The notes under the pieces: generated by a model
The model's database searches: none
The model's input: only the letters and a program-made list of their open reading frames with translations
What the model was told of the DNA's origin: nothing
Translations under genes and position numbers: made by a program
Shown here: positions 7,288 through 14,223 of the stretch, piece after piece
Layout: every line of letters begins with the position of its first letter
Position numbering within the stretch: the stretch's first letter is position 1
NCBI GenBank assembly: GCA_964466745.1
Contig: CAYXOX010000028.1
Coordinates: forward strand, 1 to 25,755
From: CAYXOX01 sp964466745
Lineage (GTDB): Bacteria; Pseudomonadota; Alphaproteobacteria; Rhodobacterales; Rhodobacteraceae
Length of the DNA stretch: 25,755 bases
Direction of reading: 5' to 3'

Positions 7288-8796
7288 TCAGACGGGATCG
7301 AGCGGAAAGAGCGGCCGGGTGGCCCGCAGGTAGGGAAGCCGGCGCACGTCGGCGCAGGTGGGGCCAGGGGTATCGGCGAGGATGATCCGCGCCGCCATGG
7401 GCCCGAAGGCGACCCGGAAATGCGAGGGAGACTTGACGAAGACGAGGGCAGCCGTGGCCGGATCGAGACCCTGGGAAGTGTAGATCCCGGTGTCCCACTC
7501 CATCGAAGGGCGGCTGCGCACGGCGATGCGCAAGGCGCCGATGCCCAGCACGGCTGTCGGCCCCATGTCCACCCGCATGCCCTGGGCGCCGGCGTCGCGC
7601 ATCACGTAGCTGCCATCCGAGACCGAAACCACCCGTGCGGTCACCTCCACGGGGCTGCCCGCATCGGTGGTAAAGGCATGCCCGAGGGCGAGCTTCAACT
7701 CTGCGCCGGCACCGGCGCGGTGGGCCGCGGCGGCCGCAGCCGGGTCGCAAAGCGTAAGCAGAACCGGACGGTTCGCGGCTTCGGCTCCCGCTTCCAGGAG
7801 TGCGCGCAGGACGGCGGCACTGTCGGCCGCCGCGCCGCCCGTGGGCGCATCGCCGCTGTCGGAAACCAGCGTCATGCCCTCCCCCGAAAGACCGGAGGCG
7901 ATGGCCTCGTCCAGCGGGGTCATTTCCAGCGCGAAGGCCTCGCGCCGGTCGAGGACCATGCCCGCGAGCTGGCCCGCCGCCGCCTGCGCGGCCCCGACGT
8001 CGCCATCGGCGCAGACGAGCGCGGCGAACCCGAGATCGGGCACGTCGATCCAGGGCTGGACCGGGAAGATCGAGGCATGCAGCACCGGGCCGCCCTCGGC
8101 CTCGAGCGCACGGGCGCGGGCGGCAACCGGAGCCAGCGGGCCATCGGTTGTCCGCCCGCAGACGGCGGGCACCAGCACCGGCGCCTTGGCCAGCGCCATG
8201 ACGGGGCGGCGGCGCCCGGCCAGCGTTTCGACCATCAGCCGCGCGGTGCGCGCGCCGGTCTCGTACATGTCGATATGGGGATACTCGCGGTAGCCGATGT
8301 GGAAGGTCTCGGGCTGCAGCATCAGCGGCGTGATGTGCGCGTGCAGGTCGAGACTCACGCCGATCGGCACGCCCTCGGGGAGGATCGCCCGCATTCGCGC
8401 GATGATCTCGCCGTCGCCGTCGGGCGCGTCCTCGGCCACGAGCGCGCCGTGCAGCGCGAGGATCAGCCCGTCCACCGGGCCGGCCGCGCGCAACCGTTCT
8501 TCCATCTCGCCGACGAGCGCGTCGAAGCTCTCGCGCGTCACCGGCCCCGCGGCCGCGGCATAGGCGGCGATGAGCGGCACCGGCTCGATTCCCTCCTCCC
8601 GCAGCACCGCCATCACCGCCGGCACCTCGACGCGGGCCCCTTCGTAGCCGGTGTGAAGCTCTGCCCCCCGCAGCACGTAGTAGGAGCGGAAAAGGTCAAG
8701 CGTCGTGGGTATCGGAGAAAAGGTGTTGGTCTCCTGCATCAGCGAGGCAACCGCTACGCGAAGAGGCTTGCCGGGGCGGGGTGTCACGGCTTCCAT
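7288..8796 (-). CDS. M81 family metallohydrolase (MlrC/microcystinase-like)
   Basis: 502 residues, full-length M81 family: N-terminal domain with QETNTFSP (21-28), SLDLHAH (148-154) and EYPHIDMYETG (171-181), and a C-terminal MlrC_C-type domain with SDSGDAPTGGAAAD. D150, H152 and H174 have the spacing of the zinc ligands of MlrC. MlrC opens linear microcystin peptides, but family members are widespread beside Dpp-type importers and most have unknown substrates, so an amidase or peptidase on the imported compound is the most that can be said. No signal peptide is seen, so it is cytoplasmic. The ATG at 8796 has only a poor ribosome-binding site; no other in-frame ATG or GTG was found between it and the conserved VAVASL strand, and the frame above it is not family-like. 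First gene of operon A. Confidence 0.9.
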   Translation of the reverse strand: MEAVTPRPGKPLRVAVASLMQETNTFSPIPTTLDLFRSYYVLRGAELHTGYEGARVEVPAVMAVLREEGIEPVPLIAAYAAAAGPVTRESFDALVGEMEERLRAAGPVDGLILALHGALVAEDAPDGDGEIIARMRAILPEGVPIGVSLDLHAHITPLMLQPETFHIGYREYPHIDMYETGARTARLMVETLAGRRRPVMALAKAPVLVPAVCGRTTDGPLAPVAARARALEAEGGPVLHASIFPVQPWIDVPDLGFAALVCADGDVGAAQAAAGQLAGMVLDRREAFALEMTPLDEAIASGLSGEGMTLVSDSGDAPTGGAAADSAAVLRALLEAGAEAANRPVLLTLCDPAAAAAAHRAGAGAELKLALGHAFTTDAGSPVEVTARVVSVSDGSYVMRDAGAQGMRVDMGPTAVLGIGALRIAVRSRPSMEWDTGIYTSQGLDPATAALVFVKSPSHFRVAFGPMAARIILADTPGPTCADVRRLPYLRATRPLFPLDPV

Positions 8797-8818
8797 GCCG
8801 CGCCAAAGAGCGTATGCT

Positions 8819-8835
8819 GTTTCATATTTCGGAAT
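8819..8835 (-). promoter_or_regulatory. Candidate operator, copy 2 (TTCCG-N6-GAAAC)
   Basis: On the minus strand this reads ATTCCGAAATATGAAAC, identical at 12 of 17 positions to the copy before SBP1. It lies in the 137-base divergent region, 23-39 bases before the M81 start and downstream of the putative -10 box, a position where a bound repressor could block transcription of operon A. Confidence 0.35.
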
Positions 8836-8859
8836 GCGAGTCTCGACATGTGTAACGCG

Positions 8860-8889
8860 ACCATAGGAACAGCCAGCGCCCGCCGTCAA
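8860..8889 (-). promoter_or_regulatory. Putative sigma-70 promoter for operon A
   Basis: On the minus strand TTGACG (8889-8884) is followed after 18 bases by TATGGT (8865-8860). These match the consensus at 5 and 4 of 6 positions. The -10 box lies about 64 bases before the M81 ATG. Prediction by eye only; promoters in GC-rich alphaproteobacteria often depart from this consensus. Confidence 0.4.
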
Positions 8890-8933
8890 TCGCGGTGCGG
8901 TGCGCGGCCGCTCGAAACGGGAGGAAATCCGCG

Positions 8934-9899
8934 ATGACCGGCGCACACGAAGACGAGGCGGTCCCCTCCTGGCAGGAGGCGCGCCACGACACCGGAGACC
9001 CGGCGCATCCGCTCCGCGTGTTCACGTTGCGCGGCGCAGCGCCGGGGCCGACCCTCGCGCTCCTCGGAGCCGTGCATGGCGACGAGATGGAGGGCCCGCT
9101 CGCGCTCTCTCGCCTCATGGCCGGGCTCGATCCGGCCGGGCTCAGGGGCACCCTCATCGTGGCCCCGCTGGTGAATGCGGCTGCCGCGGCGGCGGGCACC
9201 CGCTGCACCCCCGCCGACGGCGGCAACCTCGCGCGCAGCTTCCCCGGCGATCCCTCGGGAAGCTACACGCCACGCCTCGCCGCGCTCGTCGCCCAGCAGG
9301 TGATCGAGCGCGCCGACGCCCTGGTGGACCTGCACAGTGGCGGCACGGCGCTGGATTGCCCGTTGCTCATCGGCTGGTCGGACACGCCCGGCGACACGGG
9401 CCAGCGTTCGGCGGCCATGGCACTGGCCTTCGGCGCCCCGGTGATGTGGCGGCATCCTCCGCCCATGCCGCGCGGGCGCACCCTGACCCATGCGGAGGAT
9501 ACCGGCATCCCGGCCATCTACACGGAGGCCGGAGGCGGTACTGCGCCACCCGAGGCAGTGGTCGAGGCCTACCGCTGTGGCGTGCTGCGGGTGATGGACC
9601 ACCTCGGGATGATCCGCGCCGAGACGCCACCACCGCCGGTGCCTCTTTGCCTCGCGGGCCAAAGCGATATCGATGCCGCCATCGACTCGCCGGTGAGTGG
9701 CCTCTGCACGCCGTACATCGCCCCGCTCGACACCGTCAGGGTGGGCCAGCCCTGTTTCGACATCAGCGACATCGACGGAAAACTCCTGACAACCGTTCAC
9801 GCAACTGCGGCGGCTCGGGCGGTTTTCGTGCGACGCTCGCGCTGGGTGGGGGCCGGCGATCTTCTTATGGCGCTGGCGGTGGAAGAACCCTGCGCCTAG
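8934..9899 (+). CDS. Succinylglutamate desuccinylase/aspartoacylase-family deacylase (M14 family)
   Basis: 321 residues. Zinc-ligand motif H48-G-D-E51 and the distal D-L-H134 are present, with N99-L-A-R101-S-F-P-G (substrate-binding arginine block) and the catalytic-type glutamate in Y-T-E198-A-G-G. The C-terminal part (about 240-315) is the beta domain seen in the longer, 330-residue-type members, which ends with VGAGDLLMA. These enzymes hydrolyse N-acyl amino acids or similar amides in the cytoplasm. GGAGG lies nine bases before the ATG at 8934; the open frame upstream is not needed. It is divergent from the M81 gene and starts block B, which suggests that the two hydrolases act on the same compound class. 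Confidence 0.92.
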   Translation: MTGAHEDEAVPSWQEARHDTGDPAHPLRVFTLRGAAPGPTLALLGAVHGDEMEGPLALSRLMAGLDPAGLRGTLIVAPLVNAAAAAAGTRCTPADGGNLARSFPGDPSGSYTPRLAALVAQQVIERADALVDLHSGGTALDCPLLIGWSDTPGDTGQRSAAMALAFGAPVMWRHPPPMPRGRTLTHAEDTGIPAIYTEAGGGTAPPEAVVEAYRCGVLRVMDHLGMIRAETPPPPVPLCLAGQSDIDAAIDSPVSGLCTPYIAPLDTVRVGQPCFDISDIDGKLLTTVHATAAARAVFVRRSRWVGAGDLLMALAVEEPCA

Positions 9900-9907
9900 C
9901 GGCGCAC

Positions 9908-9937
9908 GGTGCCTGGAGGAGCGCCGAAGCAGGCACC
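9908..9937. repeat. 8-bp inverted repeat after the deacylase gene
   Basis: GGTGCCTG (9908-9915) and CAGGCACC (9930-9937) form a perfect 8-bp stem with a 14-base loop, eight bases after the deacylase stop. No T-run follows, so it is at most a weak terminator or a transcript-processing element between the deacylase and the IclR gene. Confidence 0.4.
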
Positions 9938-9950
9938 ACGGGGCGCGGAA

Positions 9951-9982
9951 GAACGCATCATCCGCGTTCCGCCGGGGAAAGG
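9951..9982. promoter_or_regulatory. Possible operator region before the IclR gene
   Basis: A perfect dyad GAACGC-N7-GCGTTC (9951-9969) overlaps GTTCCG-N4-GGAAAG (9966-9982), which resembles the TTCCG...GAAA operator candidates before SBP1 and M81 but with spacing one base shorter. IclR-type regulators often bind short palindromes before their own gene. The match is weak and only suggestive. Confidence 0.25.
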
Positions 9983-10043
9983 TTGTTGATCGCGGGGGGC
10001 GGTCCGGATAACTCGGCGCAACCGGAAGGAGGCCGGCGAGCCC

Positions 10044-10853
10044 ATGGAACAAAGCGCAGAAAGGCACATCGCTGCCGATGGAACCGACCGCGAGGATGCG
10101 GGTTCGAGCCAGCAGCGACCCATCGGCGTACTCGTGAAGGCGTTCGCCGTGATCGAGGCCATGGCCGATCTCGGCGGCCCCGCACCGCTCCGGGAGATCG
10201 CATCGGCCTCCGGCCTTCCCAAGGGCACGCTCTTCCGCGTGCTCCAGACCCTCGCCAGCCTCGGTTACGTTTCCCAGAGCGCGGGAACGGGCTTCTACCA
10301 CCTCACGGGCAAGGTCTCCTACCTCGGTCGCAACGCGCGGGTGGAGGACCTCAAGATGAAGGTTCTGCCGCGGATGCGCGAGCTGCACGCGCGCTTCAAC
10401 GAAACCGTGAACCTCGGGGTGCTCGACGGGATCTACGTTTCCTACATCGCGGCGCTGGAGGCGCAGCGCGCGCTCTCGTGGTATGTGCCGGCCGGCACCC
10501 GCGATCATTACCACTGCACGGCGCTGGGCCGGGCCATCGCCGCCTTCCTGCCGGCGGAGAGGCGCGATGCGCTGGTGGCGGAAACCGCCCTCACCGCCCG
10601 CACTCCGCGGACGGTGACCTCCCAGGAGCGGCTCGCCGCGGTGCTCGAGGAGGTGCGGCGCACCGGCATCGCGCGCGACATCGAGGAAAACGATGACGGC
10701 GTGGTCTGCATCGGCGCGCCGGTGTTCCTCGATGGGCAGGTGGCGGCCAGCGTGAGCCTCTCCATCCCGTCGAGCCGCTATACCGAGGCGTTGGGAAGCG
10801 AGGTGGGCGAGGCGCTCGCGGCGCTCGATCTCAGCTTCTCCACCACCGGCTGA
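10044..10853 (+). CDS. IclR family transcriptional regulator
   Basis: 269 residues. A winged helix-turn-helix domain spans about 28-90, with the recognition-helix region LPKGTLFRVLQTLASLGYV (58-76), followed by an IclR-type effector-binding domain (about 105-265) with VNLGVLDG, the H-C-T-A-L-G-R block near 155-161 and C-I-G-A-P-V-F near 220. The first 27 residues are a polar extension. ATG 10044 is preceded by GGAAGGAGG with 11 bases of spacing. It lies between the deacylase and the PLP enzyme and is the only regulator visible in the window, so it probably controls blocks A and B and responds to the imported compound or a breakdown product. Whether it represses or activates cannot be told. 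Confidence 0.95.
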   Translation: MEQSAERHIAADGTDREDAGSSQQRPIGVLVKAFAVIEAMADLGGPAPLREIASASGLPKGTLFRVLQTLASLGYVSQSAGTGFYHLTGKVSYLGRNARVEDLKMKVLPRMRELHARFNETVNLGVLDGIYVSYIAALEAQRALSWYVPAGTRDHYHCTALGRAIAAFLPAERRDALVAETALTARTPRTVTSQERLAAVLEEVRRTGIARDIEENDDGVVCIGAPVFLDGQVAASVSLSIPSSRYTEALGSEVGEALAALDLSFSTTG

Positions 10854-11056
10854 TTTTCCACCGGGCGGAACTTGTGTCGCGCATCGCGGGCCGCTAGCCT
10901 GTCGGCGGGCGGCGCCGTGCCCGACCGGGGCACTGCATGCGCCGGCGGCCTCGCGGCCCCTCCGGGCAGGGCGTCGCCCGCCCGGAAGACCCGAAGCGGC
11001 CCTCGCCGGGGGCCATCGAAACCCACCCCGGCCCCGTGCCGAAGCGAGCCCCGCCC

Positions 11057-12181
11057 GTGCCCGAGCATCACCTCCCTCAAGGCCTCTACGAACGCCACGC
11101 CCGCCACTTGCCCGTCGTGGGCGGGGCGGGGCCCGTCGATCTCGGCCAGGGTGGCACGCCCCTCAGGGCGAGCCGCGCCATCGGCCCCGCCGCGGGCATT
11201 CCGGACCTCCGCTTCAAGATGGAACACCTGAACCCGACAGGCTCCTACAAGGACCGTTTCGCCGGGCTTGCCGTGGGCGAGGCCCGTGCCGCCGGTCACG
11301 AGGCCTGCCTTGCCACATCCTCCGGCAACACGGGAGCGGCGCTGGCGGCCTTCTGCGCGGCCGCCGGGATGGGCTGCGCGCTCTACGTCTCCGAGAACGC
11401 GCCGCAGGGCAAGCTCGAGCAGATGCTCGCCTACGGCGCCGAGGTCTGGCGGGTCGAACGCTTCACCATCGACGCGGCGGAAAGCGCCGAGATCTCCCGC
11501 ACGCTGGCCACCGAGGCCTCGGCGCGCGGCATGCAGCTCTACATCACGGCCTATGCCGTCAGCCCGGGGCCCATGGAAGGGATCAAGACGATCGCCTACG
11601 AACTCCACGCCGATGTTCCCGAGCTGTCCGACGTGTTCACGCCCGTTGGCGGCGGCGGCCTGCACCTGGCCATCGCGCGCGGCTTCGCGGACCTGCGCGA
11701 AGACGGTGCCCGCAGCACCACGCCGCGGCTTCACGTCGTCCAGCCGGCGGGAAACGATACCGTCTCCACCCCGTTGCGCGAAGGCGCCGCCGAGGCGCGG
11801 CCGGTGGACACGGCCACGAGCATCAGCGGGCTCGGGGTGGGGTACGTCCTCGACGGCACGGAGGCGCTCCACGCAGCGCGCGCGAGCGGCGGCACCGGCT
11901 ACGTGATCGACGAGGACGAGATCCGCGCCGTGCAGCGCCGCCTCGCGAGGGAGGAAGGCATCCTCGTGGAGCCTGCCGGGGCCGTTTCGGTGGCCGGCGC
12001 CCTGCAGGCTGCCGCCCGAGGCGAGCTCGCGGGCGACGGGCCGGTGGTGTGCATCCTCACCGGCCACGGCTTCAAGGATCCCGCCACGCTGAAGGCCATG
12101 GGCGCGGAGCCCGGCGCCCGCCGGATCACCCGAGCGGGCCTTGCCGCCACCTTCCCGCCTATGCCCGGGGCCGTCCGATGA
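11057..12181 (+). CDS. Threonine-synthase-like PLP-dependent enzyme
   Basis: 374 residues from GTG 11057. Fold-type II PLP family: N-P-T-G-S-Y-K65-D-R gives the Schiff-base lysine, T-S-S-G-N-T-G (87-93) binds the substrate carboxylate, GGGG (198-201) cradles the phosphate, and a late E-P-A-G-A-V-S-V-A-G block closes the domain. The closest family is threonine synthase, but beta-eliminases acting on hydroxy- or diamino acids share the fold, and the catabolic setting favours a lyase or dehydratase. The start is uncertain: the frame is open from ATG 10937, which would add 40 Pro/Arg-rich residues, but that ATG sits behind a GTGCCC-N5-GGGCAC hairpin (10917-10933) and lacks a good ribosome-binding site, while GTG 11057 matches where the family normally begins. 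The stop overlaps the next gene by four bases. Confidence 0.88.
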   Translation: MPEHHLPQGLYERHARHLPVVGGAGPVDLGQGGTPLRASRAIGPAAGIPDLRFKMEHLNPTGSYKDRFAGLAVGEARAAGHEACLATSSGNTGAALAAFCAAAGMGCALYVSENAPQGKLEQMLAYGAEVWRVERFTIDAAESAEISRTLATEASARGMQLYITAYAVSPGPMEGIKTIAYELHADVPELSDVFTPVGGGGLHLAIARGFADLREDGARSTTPRLHVVQPAGNDTVSTPLREGAAEARPVDTATSISGLGVGYVLDGTEALHAARASGGTGYVIDEDEIRAVQRRLAREEGILVEPAGAVSVAGALQAAARGELAGDGPVVCILTGHGFKDPATLKAMGAEPGARRITRAGLAATFPPMPGAVR

Positions 12182-12945
12182 GCGCGGCACGGGTCGCGCT
12201 CGTCACCGGCGGCGGCAGCGGGATCGGCGCCGCCGCGGCACGGCGACTGGCGCGGGACGGGGCGCAGCTGATCCTCTGCGGCATCGAGGAAGACCCGCTG
12301 GCCGAAACGGCGCGCATCATCGAAGGCGAGGGCGGACGGGCGCTCGCCGTGACCATGGACGTGACCGATCCGGCTGCGCGCGATGCGCTCTTCGCGCGGA
12401 CCGAGGCGGAGTTCGGCAGGCTCGACGTGCTGGTCAACAGCGCCGCGGTGCTCGCCCGCGCCGCCATGGCCCCGGCCCTCACGCAATCGGCCGAGCACTT
12501 CGAGCGCATCATCGCCGTGAACCTCTCGGCCGCCTTCTACATGTCGCAGGGGGCTGCACAGCTCATGCGCGCGGGCGGCGGCGGCGCCATCGTCAACGTG
12601 TCGTCGGTGGGCGGCTCGGCAGCGCAGTACCATGCGGCAGCCTATTGCGCGACGAAGGCCGGGATCGACGCGCTCACCCGCGGGCTTGCGCTGGAATGGG
12701 CCGCACTCGGCATCCGGGTGAACGCCATCGCCCCGGGCGACATCCAGACCGCGACGACCGATGCGCTCAAGGCCGCGCTCGCCGAGGCGCCAGAGCCGCT
12801 CTCGCCCTTCACGCGGGCGCTGCCGCTGGGCCGCCCAGGCACCCCCGAGGAGATGGCGGAGGTGATCGCGTTTCTCGCCAGCGACGCGGCAAGCTACGTC
12901 ACCGGAGAGATCGTCCGGGCCGACGGGGGCTACCTGATCTACTGA
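12178..12945 (+). CDS. Short-chain dehydrogenase/reductase (SDR)
   Basis: 255 residues, classical SDR. Coenzyme motif T10-G-G-G-S-G-I-G17, D61-V in the adenine-ring loop, N88-S-A-A, N115, catalytic S143, Y156 and K160 are all present, with the C-terminal block YVTGEIVRADGGY. It oxidises or reduces a hydroxyl/keto group with NAD(H) or NADP(H); E37 after the second strand favours NAD(H). ATG overlaps the stop of the PLP enzyme gene (ATGA), so the two are translationally coupled and probably act in one pathway. Last gene of block B; the substrate is not predictable. Confidence 0.95.
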   Translation: MSAARVALVTGGGSGIGAAAARRLARDGAQLILCGIEEDPLAETARIIEGEGGRALAVTMDVTDPAARDALFARTEAEFGRLDVLVNSAAVLARAAMAPALTQSAEHFERIIAVNLSAAFYMSQGAAQLMRAGGGGAIVNVSSVGGSAAQYHAAAYCATKAGIDALTRGLALEWAALGIRVNAIAPGDIQTATTDALKAALAEAPEPLSPFTRALPLGRPGTPEEMAEVIAFLASDAASYVTGEIVRADGGYLIY

Positions 12946-13019
12946 GGCAAGGGGCAGGCGCAGGGGTTCGGGAGCGCAGGGCGGGCAGGCGGCACGCAGC
13001 ATCTGCCCACGCGGAACGC

Positions 13020-13040
13020 GCCCCGGGCCCGACCCGGGGC
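13020..13040. terminator. CCCCGGG hairpin 1, convergent terminator candidate
   Basis: GCCCCGGG-N5-CCCGGGGC, a perfect 8-bp stem, 74 bases after the SDR stop. No T-run on either side. Same arms as hairpin 3 at 13250-13270. Confidence 0.4.
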
Positions 13041-13101
13041 CTCCCGGTGAAGGCGCCCGCCCCGCCTGACCTGTGCCGTGGCCCGCCGCCCGCTCTGCCA
13101 C

Positions 13102-13126
13102 GCCCCGGGAAAGATGCGGCCCGGGG
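13102..13126. repeat. CCCCGGG hairpin 2
   Basis: CCCCGGG (13103-13109) and CCCGGGG (13120-13126) can pair around a 10-base loop. It is the middle one of three copies of the same arm in this gap. Confidence 0.35.
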
Positions 13127-13249
13127 GACCCTTGCCATTGCCCAGCCGCGCTCCTGCCGCCGGAGGACGGCCGGAACCGGCGCCACAAGCCAACCCGCCC
13201 CGGCCCCGGAGCCGCGCCCGACAGAAGCATGCGGGGCCGAACCGATGAG

Positions 13250-13270
13250 GCCCCGGGGCAGGCCCGGGGC
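13250..13270 (-). terminator. CCCCGGG hairpin 3, terminator candidate for operon D
   Basis: GCCCCGGG-N5-CCCGGGGC begins only five bases after the stop of the last gene of operon D. Arms are identical to hairpin 1. The location just after a stop codon supports a role at the 3' end of the transcript, although no T-run follows on the minus strand. Confidence 0.45.
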
Positions 13271-13275
13271 GGGTT

Positions 13276-14223
13276 TCACTCAGCGAAAAGCTCCGGCACC
13301 CGGGCAAGGGCCTCGGAGCGCACGCGCGCCACCGCCTCTGCGCTGGCCCCGCTGTAAGGCCACAGGAGCGCGGGGCCCACGGGCCCCCACCCGCCCGCCG
13401 CGGCCATCAGCTTGTCGAGCGCGGCGTCGGAAAGCCCCTCGGACCGCGCCAGTGGAACGAGAACCTCCCGCAGCAGGCCGTTGAACCGGGCCTCGATATC
13501 CTCCGCGGCGGGGCGGTCCGTCTCGATCATCGACCAGTGACGCACAGCGCCGCGGGGCGAGAGGCAGGCGACGTTGGAATAGGCTCCGTCGGCGCCGAGC
13601 GGGCGGCCGAAGGCCACACGGTGCCCGGCCACGAAGACCGACAGATCCCCCAGCCGGGCGCGGCGCTCCGCGAACCATGCCGCGTCGCCGCCGGCCACCT
13701 TCACGCCCACCAGCGCGGGCGCGGCGTCCGCCAGCGCGGCGATGCCCGATATCTCCAGCGTCACCTTTGCGGTGGGCGGGTTGTAGAGCACCAGCAGCAT
13801 CCCCTCCCCCGCCTCGGCCATGCCGGCGAGAAAGCGCGTCTGCTCGGCGGGGCTCGGCGGCCACCAGTCGGGCAACGTCACCTGCACCGCCGCCGCCCCG
13901 ATGCCGCGGACGCGCTCCAGCCGGGCCCGTGCGACGCGGGCGTTCGAGCAGCTCACCCCGATCTGGAAGGGCACGCCCCTGCGCCGGGCAACACCCGCCA
14001 CGCACTCGGTGATCGCATCGAACTCCGCCTCGGTCTGGTTGAAGAACTCGGCCGCCGTGCCGTTGGTGTAGATCCCGGCAACCCCGGCCGCGCAGAGCGC
14101 CTCGGCTCCCTCGGCAAGCGCGCCCATCTCGATGCCGCCCCCCGGGCCGAGGGGAAGGAGCACCGCCCCCCAGATACCCTCCGGGCGGAACGCGGCAGGC
14201 CGCTCAGATCTTGCGCTGGGCAC
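13276..14223 (-). CDS. Divergent DHDPS/NAL-family lyase
   Basis: 315 residues from GTG 14223, (beta/alpha)8 class I aldolase family. The opening block G16-I-W-G-A-V-L-L-P-L matches the family start, Y147-N-P-P supplies the catalytic tyrosine and G173-V-K175-V-A-G-G-D the Schiff-base lysine. The usual G-T-T-G-E or G-S-T-G-E loop is changed to G55-T-A-A-E59, and the arginine specific to dihydrodipicolinate synthase is missing after YNPP, so it is not DapA; an aldolase or dehydratase acting on a 2-oxo acid is likely. The GTG start is chosen because GGAGG lies nine bases before it and because the later ATG would cut off the first strand. It overlaps the 3' end of the PhyH gene by 20 bases. Last gene of operon D. 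Confidence 0.85.
   Translation of the reverse strand: MPSARSERPAAFRPEGIWGAVLLPLGPGGGIEMGALAEGAEALCAAGVAGIYTNGTAAEFFNQTEAEFDAITECVAGVARRRGVPFQIGVSCSNARVARARLERVRGIGAAAVQVTLPDWWPPSPAEQTRFLAGMAEAGEGMLLVLYNPPTAKVTLEISGIAALADAAPALVGVKVAGGDAAWFAERRARLGDLSVFVAGHRVAFGRPLGADGAYSNVACLSPRGAVRHWSMIETDRPAAEDIEARFNGLLREVLVPLARSEGLSDAALDKLMAAAGGWGPVGPALLWPYSGASAEAVARVRSEALARVPELFAE

Larger units (their letters stand above)
12946..13275. other. 330-base convergent intergenic region, no gene
   Basis: This gap lies between the converging SDR and DHDPS-like genes. Frames are open in it only because of the high GC content; none has a ribosome-binding site or a recognisable product. Its visible content is three hairpins with the same CCCCGGG arm, described separately, which probably end transcription from both sides. 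Confidence 0.6.

Noticed and set aside
6247..8937. An 896-codon open frame on the plus strand opposite uxuA and M81
   Set aside because: Same explanation: low-complexity, no motif, no ribosome-binding site, and both opposing genes have complete family signatures.
10937..11056. ATG 10937 as start of the threonine-synthase-like gene
   Set aside because: It would add 40 Pro/Arg-rich residues not seen in the family, it follows directly on a hairpin and it lacks a clear ribosome-binding site. It cannot be excluded, so it is noted in the feature.
12946..13275. Small coding frames inside the convergent gap
   Set aside because: Open frames here lack ribosome-binding sites and any known motif, and the region is dominated by GC palindromes.
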